DNA of 64,000 bases from Acridotheres tristis. Its lineage: Eukaryota > Chordata > Aves > Passeriformes > Sturnidae. Positions within the stretch are counted from its first letter, which is position 1; the number at the start of each line of letters is the position of its first letter. The DNA is taken from NCBI GenBank assembly GCA_037013685.1, contig CM072888.1, positions 3,019,034-3,083,033 of the forward strand, read 5' to 3'. The position numbers and the translations under genes are program-made. Positions 35,760-47,579 of this stretch are shown in pieces. Under the pieces are notes generated by a model that was not told where the DNA came from, ran no database searches, and saw only the letters and a program-made list of their open reading frames with translations.

Positions 35760-36320
35760 GTGCATTATCTTATCCCAACGCTGTGATATCCCGTTATCCC
35801 AACATCGCGTTTGTTGTGCCGCCTCTCGCTCGCTGCCCGGTGCCGCTCGTGGTTCCCGAGGCCCAGGGAAGCCCCGCGGGTCTGCTCGGCCTGATGGAAC
35901 TCAGGCGGTGGGAGATGGCCAGGACGGAGCTGCGGTGGTCCAGGCACGTCCTGATCCCCACGTCCCGCGCTCGGGGTGAGGCAGCTCCCACCTGCCCCTG
36001 CCGGGAAGGAGCAGCTCCCCAAGGATGACCGCGCTCCCGTGCCGTGGCAGCTGCCCCGCCTCTCTCGGGGCCAGCCGGGCGTTTGGAAGAGGAACCGAGG
36101 TCCCGGCAGCCGGGGCTCGGCACAGCCAGCGATCCCCTGGCACCGAGCAGAGCAGAGGCAGCAGGAGCCTGGGAGTCTCGTCCTGCACAGGGATCGGTGA
36201 CGCGGGGTCTCTGCTCAGGCTCTGCCAGGAGAGCGAGACGCATGGAGTGCCCGGGTGCAGCCGGCACTGGGCCGGTCCCCAGGGGAGAACTTGCTCCGTG
36301 TTCCTCGAGCGGGATTAAGG
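35760..36320. other. Second CpG-rich patch, no gene assigned
   Basis: CpG-rich island next to the palindrome. A GTTATCCCAAC/CTTATCCCAAC pair occurs at 35,769-35,806. On the minus strand at 35,893-35,925 an open frame reads VLAISHRLSSI, which looks like the H-loop of ABC-transporter ATPases. Its flanks do not continue the fold, and no Walker B or signature motif was found upstream. It may be a promoter-associated CpG island of a gene outside the window or the remains of one. Confidence 0.45.
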
Positions 36321-37179
36321 GATGGCCAGAAGGTTTTAATATTCATTTTATAGACTGTGACATCAACTGATACCAGCGTATATTACGCAAAACAGCCACA
36401 ATGTCTGCAGGCTTCAAAACAAAGATAAACTACGTTGTTTTCCTTTCCTTCTTTTATGCAATTATATGTAGGTAAGATTAAGAATACCTGATGGCATTTT
36501 CTTCTTAGAACTGTGGCCAATACCATGCTCCTGACTATTTAGCTTTCCATTCCAGAAAACCCTGGATCCATCCATGTGCTCCTCTGCTCATGCTATCTTA
36601 CATTTTGTCTCATTCTAATCACATTAGGATACTCTAAATCCTGTTCTGCTTCTCACACCAAAGCTTGATATCATCTCTGCTCATGATATTTGCATGGCAC
36701 ACGTTGTTATCACACAGATAAGGGCAAAACAAATTGCATCTTGTTCTTTCTGCAATAAATAGTACAATTTGGGGAGCCGGAGCTGTGAAACGGGGTGACA
36801 CAACTCACGAGTAGCTCTCAACATGATCTAAACATGGAGCTGGTTTTTTTTCAAGTCTTTCCCTGTAGAAAATATACATTTTTGTAATATGTCACCAAAT
36901 CAGATATTACTGCTGAAGCTCTCTTTGCCCTTCCTTAGCACAGATGGGAATAGCCATTCATGGGCGTTAAAGTGTCTTATTCCCACTTTTCCCTGCTCTT
37001 GGATCAACCTATGTGTTAATTTAGATCTTTCTGATAAGTCTAGATCTTTTTGTAGTGGAATCAAAGCAAAGTGAGGTTGGAGTAAAGCAGAGGTGAGCCA
37101 AACCCCACCTATTTGTATGATCTTTCCAACTGTGCAACTCCCTGGGAATTGCCTATTCCCTGTACCATCTGATAGGAAG
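36321..37179. other. Non-coding DNA, no gene seen
   Basis: An abrupt return to AT-rich sequence right after the CpG-rich patch. No transposon, RNA or exon was recognised. Confidence 0.6.
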
Positions 37180-38016
37180 TTAGATGGGATTCAGAGGATA
37201 TTTAAAGATTGCTAGAACAATGCAGACAATCCTTGACCGTGTGTAAGGTAAGAACTGTAAGGTTTCCTTAGAAAGATGCTGAGCTGAGCAGAGGGGGAAG
37301 GAGAGGAGAAAAAGGCTGGTTTCCATCCTGATTTCCAGGCAGGGATGAGGCCAAGGCTGCAGCCACAGATCCTGTTGGAATCCCTGGCAGCAGGCACAGC
37401 TACTGCTGGGAAGCTGCACTCCCGTTGCACAGAGCCATCCCCTGACTGATAAACTTGCACCGAAAGCCTTGGGATCACACCCTGGATACTCGGCTTGAGC
37501 CCTGCTGTGGCTCAGCTGTGCCAGGCTCTGACTGTCCAGCAGCACCGGGAGGTACTTGCAGGCCTGAACCTTCCCTGAGTCCATGATAAAACCCAGCTGA
37601 GCGCCTGCCCCGAGCCCTGTGCAGTCAGGGGAAGGCTCTGAGTGTGCCGGGCCGGGACCAGGAGCCCCCTCCTGCCCGGCTGTGCAGCTCCAGCTGACTC
37701 CTGTGGCACTGAGGGACAGCTCCTCTGGCAGCCCGGGCGTGGCTCCCACACCTCGACAGGAGCTGCAACATTTCCCCTTGATCTTACACCCAGTGCTGGT
37801 GACTGGGATGTGTTTAGAGCAACGCGGATTATAAAGTGAGGGATGTTGCAGCCTGGCTGCTGGGCGTGTTAGACGGATTCCCTCCATCTCTAAGGAATTA
37901 CCTATATCCCAACCATTCCAGTTAGCAGGAATCATGAACTGGAGCATTTGAGAACAGATATATTGCTCAGACACCGTTTCACCAAATGTGAGCACTAATC
38001 TCACGAGAACAAACAT
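37180..38016 (-). CDS. Unexplained 278-codon open frame, doubtful gene
   Basis: The longest open frame outside the CpG-rich block. The local base composition is only moderately GC-rich, so an uninterrupted run this long is unusual, though not impossible. The predicted protein has no signal peptide, no clear membrane segment and no domain I recognise. It has cysteine clusters (KIKGKCCSSCRG around residue 90, SSSCACCQGF in the C-terminal third) and a Gly/Pro/Ala-rich middle. Start context and splice sites give no support, and shorter frames are open on both strands across the same bases. I know of no family with this pattern. It may be the remnant of a coding or transposon-derived sequence, or chance. 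Confidence 0.18.
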   Translation of the reverse strand: MFVLVRLVLTFGETVSEQYICSQMLQFMIPANWNGWDIGNSLEMEGIRLTRPAARLQHPSLYNPRCSKHIPVTSTGCKIKGKCCSSCRGVGATPGLPEELSLSATGVSWSCTAGQEGAPGPGPAHSEPSPDCTGLGAGAQLGFIMDSGKVQACKYLPVLLDSQSLAQLSHSRAQAEYPGCDPKAFGASLSVRGWLCATGVQLPSSSCACCQGFQQDLWLQPWPHPCLEIRMETSLFLLSFPLCSAQHLSKETLQFLPYTRSRIVCIVLAIFKYPLNPI

Positions 38017-40690
38017 TTCTGATTTAAGTGCAGATTTTTAGTCAGACAGGAAGAGCTGCCTCAATCCCAGGATCCCTGGCCACCCTCACCTCGCCCCCTG
38101 TGGCCTCTCCAGAGGGAGGGCTGTGAACACCTTCCCAGCCCCATCAGCTCATCTAACCTGAGGTGCTGCTCCTGGCAGCTCAAACACTGCTCTGCTTTCA
38201 AGACCTTTCAAATTTTCTAACATGAGGAAAGAGAAGCCCAGGGATAAACAAAGGCCTCTTGGAAGGCAAAGTATTTATTTCATCACTGAAGGGCAAATTA
38301 AAGAGTCTTTTTATCTTCATGGTTTATGTTGTCTTTTGCTGGCTTGCACTTTTGGTTTCTACCCTTTTCAAGTCTTGGCACATTCACCTTTCAGCATTCC
38401 CACCCTCTGCCTTGCCCAGACTGCCTCTGGTTCAGCTCCCTCAGCAGCTGCTGGTTCCAGCTTGATCTGTTTTACTTCAGCTCGCGTCCCTTTCCATTGG
38501 CCACGGCTCCTCACTGCTGCACCCCAGGGAATTCCCGCCTGTGCACAAACAGGGACTCCTTACCCTGGCCTAGGGAAGCTTCCCCCCTGCACACACTCCC
38601 AAGGCTCAGCTGGGCTGCTACAAACCTTTGGCGTCCCAGAGCTCAGGGATCAGTCCCGTGCAGCAGCTGGGGAGCTGGAAGCCTGTGCTAAGGATCGGGA
38701 CTGACGCACGTGGTGACTGGAAAATCACCCATGAATATTGGATCCAGTTGTCACGAGCAGGGGCAGCCAAGGCACCCCATTTCCTGCTCACTGAGGTATC
38801 ACCAACCCTTCAGCCTGGTAAAGCTGATGCACAAATATCTGCTCTGGTGCACAACAGTAACTTCATGTGCATTCATGAGAATGCAAATATAATGATCGTG
38901 GCTCTCACTTTTGAGGCTGTGATCAAGATTCATTTTCAGCAATTTTAAACAATTATTTCACCTCATTGCTTAATTCTTTCTACAGCTGGGACTCCAGTAA
39001 GAGGGAAAAGGAGACAGTTTACTGGAGCCCCTTTCCTGACAAACACTGAGGCTCATTCAGGTCCCGAGAGAAAGTTCAGCCAGGGAGAGCTGTCCCTGCT
39101 CTGCTGGGATTGCACCCTGCATTCACCAGGGAGAGATGTCTTTGTGAAAACAGGTCTCATTATTTTTATGCCTCATAGTTCCCACCAAAATTATTTTGAC
39201 TGGAACTGTGACTGCAGAGCATCACTGAGCAGCAAAGGAGACACTCCCATGACCTGGCAGAAATTACTGCTGGTGATGGCCTGAGCCCTGGGGTGAGATT
39301 ATCATGGTAACAGCAGTAACAGCCACCCTGATATTCCCCAGAAAGATGGGAAACTGCTTCTTCCCATTCCTTGGAGAATGCCTATTGTGCATCTCCAAGT
39401 TACACCCTCAGCACTCACTTGGCTTCTACAGATATCAATTCCTTTTTCCTTCCTCACAAGGCATCTCTACCAGTTCCATCTCTGCCTGTTGGGCAGCGCT
39501 CCCCCTCCTTATTTCAAAGGTGAGAGCGAGGAACTTGGCAACTGCTCTTCACTGAGCTCCTCTCAGATCATCTTCACCCCCTTCATTTCCCTACCAGCAA
39601 GGAGAAAGATTAAAGGGGCGGGGGGAAAGTGTGTTATGATCTATGCAAGGCCAGAAAGTGGCCCGAAGAGACATATTTTGGATTAACTCTGGCTGTATAA
39701 AACCAAAGCTAATTAGGATTTCCTCAAAAAGAAAAAGAAGAAAAGAGGAGATTATTAAAGCTATTTATAGAGTCAGATTATGGTCTTTTCCTCAAGGTTT
39801 TAGCTTTGGCACTTCTGTAAGCAACGCAGAACACAGACTATGGGGAACTGTGATAGACTGCACAGAAGAGAACTCAGAGGTGGAATTCAATTGAATTGAG
39901 TTGGACAAGGTCAGGAATTCCCTTTGGACTGCCAGTGCTGCCCAGTTGTTCACAGGGTGACTTGCACTGCCACCATTTGCACCTCTGGTGTTCAGTGGGC
40001 ACGGCTGAGGGGCTGTTGGACCTCACTGAGCTCACTCCTTTGAAGTGAAACTTGATGGAATTGCTAGCAAGATGCTCTTCTCTATTTTCCATTTGTCTCC
40101 TCTCCCAGAGAAGCCCCTGCCTGTCGCTCTGAGCCAGCAGAGCAGAGGCCTCACTCCCCCCGGGAGTTCCCACTGCCGGGATGTCACATCCCAGGGGTTG
40201 GACAGGGAGTGGCACAAGGGGAATGAAGCGCTCACGTTCCCTGCAGCCTCCAGCACAGCTCTGCTGCCAGGAACAGGAGCCCAGCCCCAGGTGGTTTTGA
40301 TACTGCTGCAATTCAGTCACAGTCACAGCACTGTGTTGGTGACACATCAACATCAAAGGGACTCTCTAAACCACATTCAGCTCTTTTGGAGCCTCTGCAC
40401 CCAAGGCTTTTGGCAACAGCAGGGCACAGCTCTGACTGCAACTCTTTTTTGAATGCCCTTGTAAAGGAAGTAATTTCAATGTATGGTTTATTTGCTTTAG
40501 CATTATTTATCAAGCGGCCCAGGTAATCTTTTCTGTGTATCAATTTTGGATTGAGCCTTTATAGAGTTAGATTAATTTTTTTTTTACAGGATGATGTGTC
40601 ACATCACTCCTGAGCTGGGCTTAGTTTTGAACAGCCTGAAGTGCACAGCCCAGCCAAGACCCAAGGCAATAATTTCTTTGTAGGAAGCCC
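38017..40690. other. Non-coding DNA, no gene seen
   Basis: Mixed-composition sequence with several 100-160-codon open frames (38.22-38.70 kb on +, 39.87-40.36 kb on -) that overlap frames on the other strand and carry no domain. A purine-rich stretch lies near 39,728-39,752. No RNA gene was recognised. Confidence 0.55.
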
Positions 40691-40699
40691 AAAGCCCAT

Positions 40700-40770
40700 T
40701 GAATGTTTCATGACTGGAACTAGTGATCTTAAGCGCTTTTTTCCAACCTAAATTATTCTATGATTCCATA
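40700..40770 (+). mobile_element. CR1 LINE 3'-end fragment
   Basis: Matches the end of avian CR1 (chicken repeat 1) non-LTR retrotransposons: an ACTAGTGATCTTAAGCGC segment followed by TTCCAACCTAAATTATTCTA and the terminal TGATTCCA-type octamer repeat. Like most CR1 copies it is severely 5'-truncated. The recognisable part is about 70 bases, though upstream sequence back to about 40,600 may be older, more diverged CR1. There is no reverse-transcriptase coding sequence. The element marks the genome as avian or other sauropsid. Confidence 0.85.
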
Positions 40771-43700
40771 TTCCCAAACTCAGAGGAATCCAGACAAACA
40801 GATATATTGTAGAGAAAGTACCTTTTAGGGGTTTTTATGTAAACTTCATTTCATTTCATTTTGGACGGACTATTTTCTGCTCAGTATAAAAGGTATGTGT
40901 TTTCCTACACAAAAGCTGTGATTTACCTGACATCTTCTACCACCCTAAATCAGAGCGGTAAGATGCAGCCACAAGAAGCATGGAAAAACAGATGGCCACA
41001 CCACTGCCTCTGCCCAATCCAGACTCTGCCGAGTCCAGAACTGGCTTCTAAGAGAGATCTGGAGAGTTTAAGGCTAAAATCACCTGACTGTGAGGACTGG
41101 CCTGGTCTCCCCCAGCTATAGTTCCCTTTTTTATTTGGGAATTTACTGGGCCATGGCATAAAAATTCTGTTTAGCAAGTATTGACTTTTTTTCTCCTGCT
41201 CATGAATGTCTGATTGTTTTTTGAATTCCTGAGAGTTTCCTGCCTGCATTAGCAGCAGTCTATGGTGCCACGTTCAGTGGGTTAAGGACCTCTTATTTTT
41301 CAAACTGTCACATGGTAACTTCAGCTGCTAACCCCAAGTTCTTGAACTGAGGGAAACAGGAACCATTGTCCCTGGAGATGTTTCTCATCAAGAGTTGTGG
41401 GCCATTTATTCTTCCTGTTCCTCATTCCAATCAACCTTGTTCTCAATCTTTGTATCCATACTAATTTTACTATGCCAAACACTCCAGCTAAATCTGCAGT
41501 GCCACTGACATACATAGAATAAACTGAGTTGGTTCAGGTTTTTTTCAAAATATTTTAAAACTCCTTTGTCTACTTTTCAGAAACACAGGTTAGAAAAACA
41601 CAATGTACCTTTTTGGGAGCTCTTTTGACAGTGAGGTCCTGTAAAACCTGTTCTGTCTGGAGGGCACCTTTGCAGATTTAGCTATGCAGTCAGGTTCACT
41701 GACAGAGTAATCCTAAGTGACTGGGAACACTTGGCATCTGCCTCCATCCCCCAATATTTCCCAGCTATGACATCGATCAGGTTCAGTCTGTTTCACTGGA
41801 AGCTTAAGCTGAGCTTTTGACAGTCTCAGGAATGCTTATGGTGAATCTCCCCAATCACTTTTCAAGAGCACCCTCTCAGCTCAATTGATAAAGAGCAGAT
41901 TAACCTATCAGGGATGTCATTTTTCTCCAGCACCGACATTCTCATTTGTCAGATGTCGCTGGCAAGGAGCAGCTTTGACCTTTAAGGCAGGAATATGTAA
42001 GGTGTTGTCAAAATGAATCAGAAACTCAAAATAGACGTGATACAGAATTTCCAAGACTGGAGAGAGAGAGTTCACTCCTTATGCCCCCAGAAGACCCCGT
42101 TCTCTAGAAACACCAACAAATCCCTGCTTTACTCAAGCATCCTTTGGTGAACTTGACTGTGCTTGCAAGGAGAGGTGAACAATAAAACAATGAGTGGTAC
42201 AGACAAAGCTCTCGCCACTGGCAAAGGGACCTGACCTTCTGCAGCTTTGTCACCTCAGCCTTGGCAGATTCCAGCCTTGGCACTGAGGATTGCTGTGTGC
42301 CTTGGTGAGTTTGTGAGTGAGTTACATGAACTGACACAGAAAAGCTCTGCTTGCTGAGGAAATTACCGAGTTCAACACACCCTCAGGTTTCTGTGGATAG
42401 AATCCGTTTCTCCTGGAACTGAAAACATCTCGTTTGATACATGAAACAACACTCACTATTACCTCATTATGTGGTGCTTAGTAAGGGCATAGGTTTGAAA
42501 ACTCTCCTACAGAATATTTCTAGAAAAGAAGCTATGAGAGACTGAAATGTTGGAACTTAGAAGCAGGAAAGGTCCATCAACCAGAAGATGTCCCTGTGTC
42601 CTCAGTGTGTCACAGTGGTGAGATGGAGATCATCACTGCACCACTGTGGCACTTATTTAGACACAGGTCACCGCTGCCTGCTCAAACTGCTTTGGTCAGA
42701 GCACCACTCCTATTTGCTCAAAACCCGGCACCAGAGCTCACAACAGCTGCAAGAGCAACCTGCCCATTTCCTGTCTACCTGGATTCCTCCCATGAGCCAC
42801 TGCAACAGCAGGGTCCTAGGCCTATGCTTTTTGAATCTTTGCTAACTGCAGCTTTTTAAAAAACAAATTAGAACACAGCATTATTCTCCTTCCAAATCTG
42901 TAGCTACAAAATATTTCTTCTATAGGAAGCAGTGGCACAAACAAAAACACTGACCCACCAGCCACTGGAGTTAAGGGCAGAGTTACGACAACAGGAAGGG
43001 GAACGAGCACCAAGATTTTTTAAAGACAAGCATCTCAAAGCTTCATGCTTTAAAGGTGTGCCCTCGCTGCTGCCGTGCTATGGAAAACATCCCTGCTGCC
43101 AGAGGTACAGGATGGATCAGAGGCAGTGCTGCTGGATGCCTGTCTCCCAGCTGGAGCTCCGTGTCCCTCGGCAGAGGGCAGGGCCCTTGTGTGCCCGTGT
43201 CACAGGGACCTCGGCCCGGGACCGGCCCTGTGTGCCCAGCAGCTTTGCTGCTGCAGCTCCTTGGCTGCCCTCCCTGCCCCTGCCCCTGCCCAGGGCTCCC
43301 TCCACACTGGGATTCCCACTGCTCCCTGGTTCCCTGCTACCAGAGCCTGCCCACCACAAAACCAATCAGTCTGGCCATGATTAGGTACAAATTAAAATCT
43401 GAAAGCTCTGATTTCTCTCTTTTATGCCAGAGCACGTTCTGCTCTGTGTTACAACACAAGGCCCAAAGTCATCGCACCCCTTTCTGTTCACCTCTTCATT
43501 ACTTAATCAAAAAAGAAACCTTTTATGTTTGCAGTTTTCAAATAACTTCCCTTCTTCAAGTTATTCCTTCAGATTTCACACAAACCCCCTCAATAGGATA
43601 AATAATGCTAATTGGCTTACTAACAGAGGATTTAGCTGTACTTTTCCCAATAAATCCAAACAGTTTCAGTGGAACATGTTCACAGCCATTTTTCTTTTCT

Positions 43701-44820
43701 ATCCCTCGCCTCTTCACTTTATTATACTCAATTTTATATTTCAGATTTTAAGCTGAAGAAAAATCCCTCTCTCTGAAGAAGATTTTCTCACTAAGTGAGC
43801 CATATATATTTTTTAATAGGGATATCAAACTCAGCCTGACAGAACAAACACCTTGAGACACATTCTCGACATGAACGGCTCTTTAAAAATATTAAAGCTC
43901 TAAAGGTTGAATTGTTTTCAGGTTTAACTGAACTGAAAGAATAAGAGACATTGCAATAGGACAAAAGGATGACTCAGGTCTTCAGGATATAATCAATTTT
44001 TTAGGGTTTCTCCAGCAGCCCTCGTCCATAGGGATTTGCACACCCATTTAACATAGAAAATATGTACACTTAAAAAAGGGTTACCAAAATGTGCCCTTTC
44101 TTTAATCTATTAACAAAAGCTAAATGAGATACTTGGGAAAATCCTAATGCAAAGAAACATTTGAGTGCAGCATTTTACTGTTGAATAAACCCTTATTTTC
44201 TTAGCCAGATTACTGTGGTGCAATCTGGCCTTTAATAGATATTTTACCACTAATATTGTGTAATGGGACGAGAGGACCTTTGTTTCCAGCTGCTCTGCTG
44301 GTTTCTCTTGACCCTGTATTGGCACCAAATAAATACAGTGCTGGGTTTACATATAAACTAATGTAGTACAAAGATAATTGTTATTTCTTCACAAAGAGCT
44401 CCCTACAACAACATAAAACTTCTTCCCAAGCCAAGGGAAGTTTATTCCCCCTCTGCTAATTTCCCTGTGTGTGTGCTAGGTGGAAATGCAGAACTGTGAA
44501 AAGGCTCATTTTAGCAGGAGAAAGCTCCCAGGAGTTATTCTGAGGATGGGCTGGAATGAATCACATTGCCACGTGTGTGTGCTGGCTGGCAGCAATCAGG
44601 GCTTCCTCTTAGCAAGGACACTCTGGGGGATGGAGAAATCAGAGCTGTGAAAAACCCGGCAAATCCTGCCTGGAAGCTCCTGCAGGCAAACCCTGCTGGG
44701 CACTGGGAGCACTCTGGGATCTTGGGCCTGTGTGCTGGGAGCAGCCATTCCACAGGGGCTCCTTTGGGATCCCTGGGCATCCCATAACCCCCAGAGCACC
44801 AACACCGAGCAGGCTGGGAA
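40771..44820. other. Non-coding DNA, no gene seen
   Basis: Unique sequence. A GC-richer patch lies at about 43,050-43,380 and supports overlapping open frames in three + frames and one - frame, none recognisable. No RNA gene or further transposon was recognised. An ATAGAATAAACTGAGTTGG word near 41,512 only faintly resembles a reversed CR1 end. Confidence 0.55.
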
Positions 44821-44821
44821 A

Positions 44822-44918
44822 CTGGGAATAGTGGAGATGTGGGGATGGCAGAGCTGGGAAGCAATGGAGATGCTGGGATGGCTGAACTGGGAATAGTGGA
44901 GATGCTGGGATGGCAGAG
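44822..44918 (+). repeat. 32/33-bp minisatellite, three units
   Basis: Three tandem units starting CTGGGAATAGTGGAGATG or a close variant: 44,822-44,853, 44,854-44,886 and 44,887-44,918. Units 1 and 3 differ by few bases. An open frame on the minus strand (44,535-45,035) owes part of its length to this repeat. Confidence 0.9.
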
Positions 44919-46330
44919 AGCAGGAGTCCAGAGGAGGATGAGGTACAGGTGCTGCACAAACAGGCTGGCACTGTCCAACACAAACCCAAAAATGGGGAGA
45001 CCAAGAAAAGCGAATTTGAAGGGAAAGAAAACCAAGCCTGGTGTTCCAAGAGAACAAACCCCACTCGCTGATGCCCCATCCTTTTAAGATTTCTCTCTTG
45101 GCCCAGTTCAGCTCTGTTCCCTACTTGATGCCAGTGCTGCTGCAGGAATTCCCTGGAGTGTCCCCTCCAGACAGCAGCTGGAATGTGTGCAGCTGGAACG
45201 TGTGCAGGCTGAGAGGGCCCAATTAGTGCTGGTGCTTAATGAGCCCCTTTCAAAACACCCACCTCACTGAGTCCAGCAGTTCCCTGCTAAACAAGAATCC
45301 AGAGTGGTGAATATTCCTGCAGGCCCAAGCCACAGCACGTGGCCATTGCATCTCCAGCCTTCAATAGCCCCTGGGCAGCAGGTGAGAATTCCTGTTTCTA
45401 TCTGGGAAATGACGTCTCCTGCAAGGGGAAAAGCAGCATTTCCCTGCCCATCACTGACCCTGGCAGCCCTGCCCCTCCGTCTGTCAGCACTGACAGCGGT
45501 GCTGCTGTGGCTCAGCAGGGAGCAGGGGAGAGGATGGAAGGTGCTGCACCAATGTGGTGCCCACAGCTCCTCACCTGCCTCTGGGTACCCTTGTCACACC
45601 TCTCTACACCTTCTTTCCTCAAAATGGTAACGCTGGAAAATCAGAACTGAACACAGAGCTCATGATAACAATTTAGCAGCATCAGTTTTGTCTGCTAGTT
45701 TCCCACTCTTCCAGCCTCCTTCAGGCAGGTGAGGACGGTTCAAGTGGTTTAAATGACCACATACATGTCTCCAAAATACTGCTCCTGAAGTCTAAACTCA
45801 TGTATGTTAGGTGAGATCCCACAAGACATTTCCTTCTCCTTGCTAGAGGAATCATTAGAGACCCGGCTGATGAGTGAATTCCATCATGGGTAACTCTTTG
45901 CTGTAAAGCCTGGTTGCTGGGTTGCAGCAGGAGCTGCCCTCCCTGCAGGCACTGATGTTTATGTGCTCTTTGCAGGCTGTGCCCCACTCATGGTGACCCT
46001 CAGAGAGAGCTGTGTGCAGCAATTCTGCACCGCTCACACCTGGGGATGTGCACAATGCATTGCTCAGCCAAAGCACAGCATGAGCCCATGCATTCCACGA
46101 GTTCCAGACACACTTCCCAGCACTGGGAGGGCTCAGCTGGGCAGCACTCCTCACAGGGAGCATCACTCAGCTGCTCGCTGAAGGGCTTAGGTGCTTCCCC
46201 AGAATCTGCAATGTCGTTCTCCCCAAAGCCATCAGCCTTCTCATGGATTGATTCAGTAGCTGAAGCCAAGGCTCCTCACAATGAGGCCAATGAATATTTT
46301 GCCCCTGGATTGGGAGAAGATGGAGCCCCA
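44919..46330. other. Non-coding DNA, no gene seen
   Basis: Moderately GC-rich unique sequence with several overlapping short open frames on both strands, none resembling a known family. Confidence 0.55.
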
Positions 46331-46332
46331 TT

Positions 46333-46354
46333 TCCTGTACTTTAAAGTACAGGA
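46333..46354. repeat. Perfect 22-bp palindrome
   Basis: TCCTGTACTTTAAAGTACAGGA reads identically on both strands (11-base arms, no spacer), centred on TTTAAA. It could be a dimeric transcription-factor site or the relic of a terminal inverted repeat; no neighbouring element supports either. Confidence 0.85.
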
Positions 46355-47300
46355 TCAACCAATGCTTTTCCTGGAACACACATAATCCCTTTCCCAGAGC
46401 TCCATGGGAACTCACCGTGGATCACTCCCTGTGCAAGGCTCTGCAGCTCCAGCCTGTCCTCACTGCCACGTCCCGGTTTGCTCCTGGAATTCCCAGCCCA
46501 GAAATGTCTCCGTGCCCCTCCGCTGCCCGAGCAGGCTTGGGAGGGTATCCCTGCCTGGGATTTTCACTGCCTTTTGTATTCCAGGTTTCCTGGTTCTTCC
46601 TTCTCCCACTTCTGTGTGCTGACCAGCTCCTCAGCGTTTACAAAAAAAAAAAAAAGTCCTTTTCTCAGTTGCTAAATGCAGCTTGACACCACTCAGTGAC
46701 CCTGTTAGCCAAGCTGAGTCTTTGAAAACACATCCCTCAGTAACAGTGCAGACAAACCACAGCAAACAGAAGCAGCTTTGAACTCTGCAGTCATTGTAAT
46801 CCACAGGCAAAATTATGTGAAATGAATAAATGAAGCTGGATTAAGTGATGATCTCTGGCCAGGTGCCAGAGAGTGGCACCAACAGTTACCAAAGGGAATC
46901 ACAAATGAGGCTGAGGAAAATACTGGGCATCTTATGTTCCTTGTGGCTTTGTGCTACAGAGACCGTTGTTATTATTTTTTGTCATTGACCATCATGTGAT
47001 GAGTGCCTCCAAACTGCACATGGAATTCCCACCAGGATTTCCATGACACAGTTTTGCTCCCTGTCCCATGCTCAGAGCTCCACTGGATGCACTGAGAGGC
47101 TGGGAAGGAAGGAGGAGGCCCTGGAGCTCCCTTCTGCTGAAGGAGCCTGGAGGCTCAGGAGGGACCTTGAAATGGTGACTAGAGAGGGGAAAGGCACCTT
47201 GCCAGAGCACTGTGTAGGGTGCACAGGCCACTAAGGTATTGCTGCAGCTGGGGTCAGGCAAGAAAAGACCAGAGACTTCTCCAAAAATCACAACATTGTA
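46355..47300. other. Non-coding DNA with an A14 run
   Basis: A run of fourteen As lies at 46,642-46,655 and an (AAAT)n stretch at 47,303-47,318, just before the LTR remnant. No gene was recognised. Confidence 0.6.
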
Positions 47301-47356
47301 ACAAATAAATAAATAAATCTCTGGCAAGTACAGAAAGAGATAAAGTTTAAACACAT

Positions 47357-47578
47357 CATGGTTTAACCCCAGCCAGGAACTAAGCCTTACACAGCCCCTC
47401 ATTCATTCCCCCTCAGCGGGATGGGGGAAAGAATTAGACAAGTAAAAGCGAGTGTGCTGCTCAGCAATAACAAAGTCACCCCTGAATTATCAACACTGTT
47501 TTCAGCACACATCTAAACCACAGCACTGTGCCAGCTACTATGAAGAAAGTGAACTCTTTCCCAGCCAAAACCAGCACA
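47357..47578 (-). mobile_element. Solo LTR remnant of an avian endogenous retrovirus
   Basis: Both ends of an LTR family widespread in bird genomes are recognisable, in reverse orientation. The + strand begins TGGTTTAACCCCAGCC, includes GGGATGGGGGAAAGAAT and ends CCAGCCAAAACCAGCACA. Members of this family are normally several hundred bases long. Here the middle is missing, leaving about 220 bases, so the copy has an internal deletion that should remove most of its own promoter region. Short ACACAT words occur at both edges (47,351 and about 47,576) and may be the target-site duplication, although the right one overlaps the LTR end. There are no gag, pol or env sequences nearby, as expected for a solo LTR formed by recombination. 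Confidence 0.85.
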
Positions 47579-47579
47579 C

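Noticed and set aside
41500..41545. Possible reversed CR1 tail (ATAGAATAAACTGAG)
   Set aside because: Only a few bases agree and the next conserved CR1 words are missing.
44535..45035. A 166-codon minus-strand open frame
   Set aside because: Partly the translation of the 32-bp minisatellite; other frames are open across the same bases and no domain is visible.
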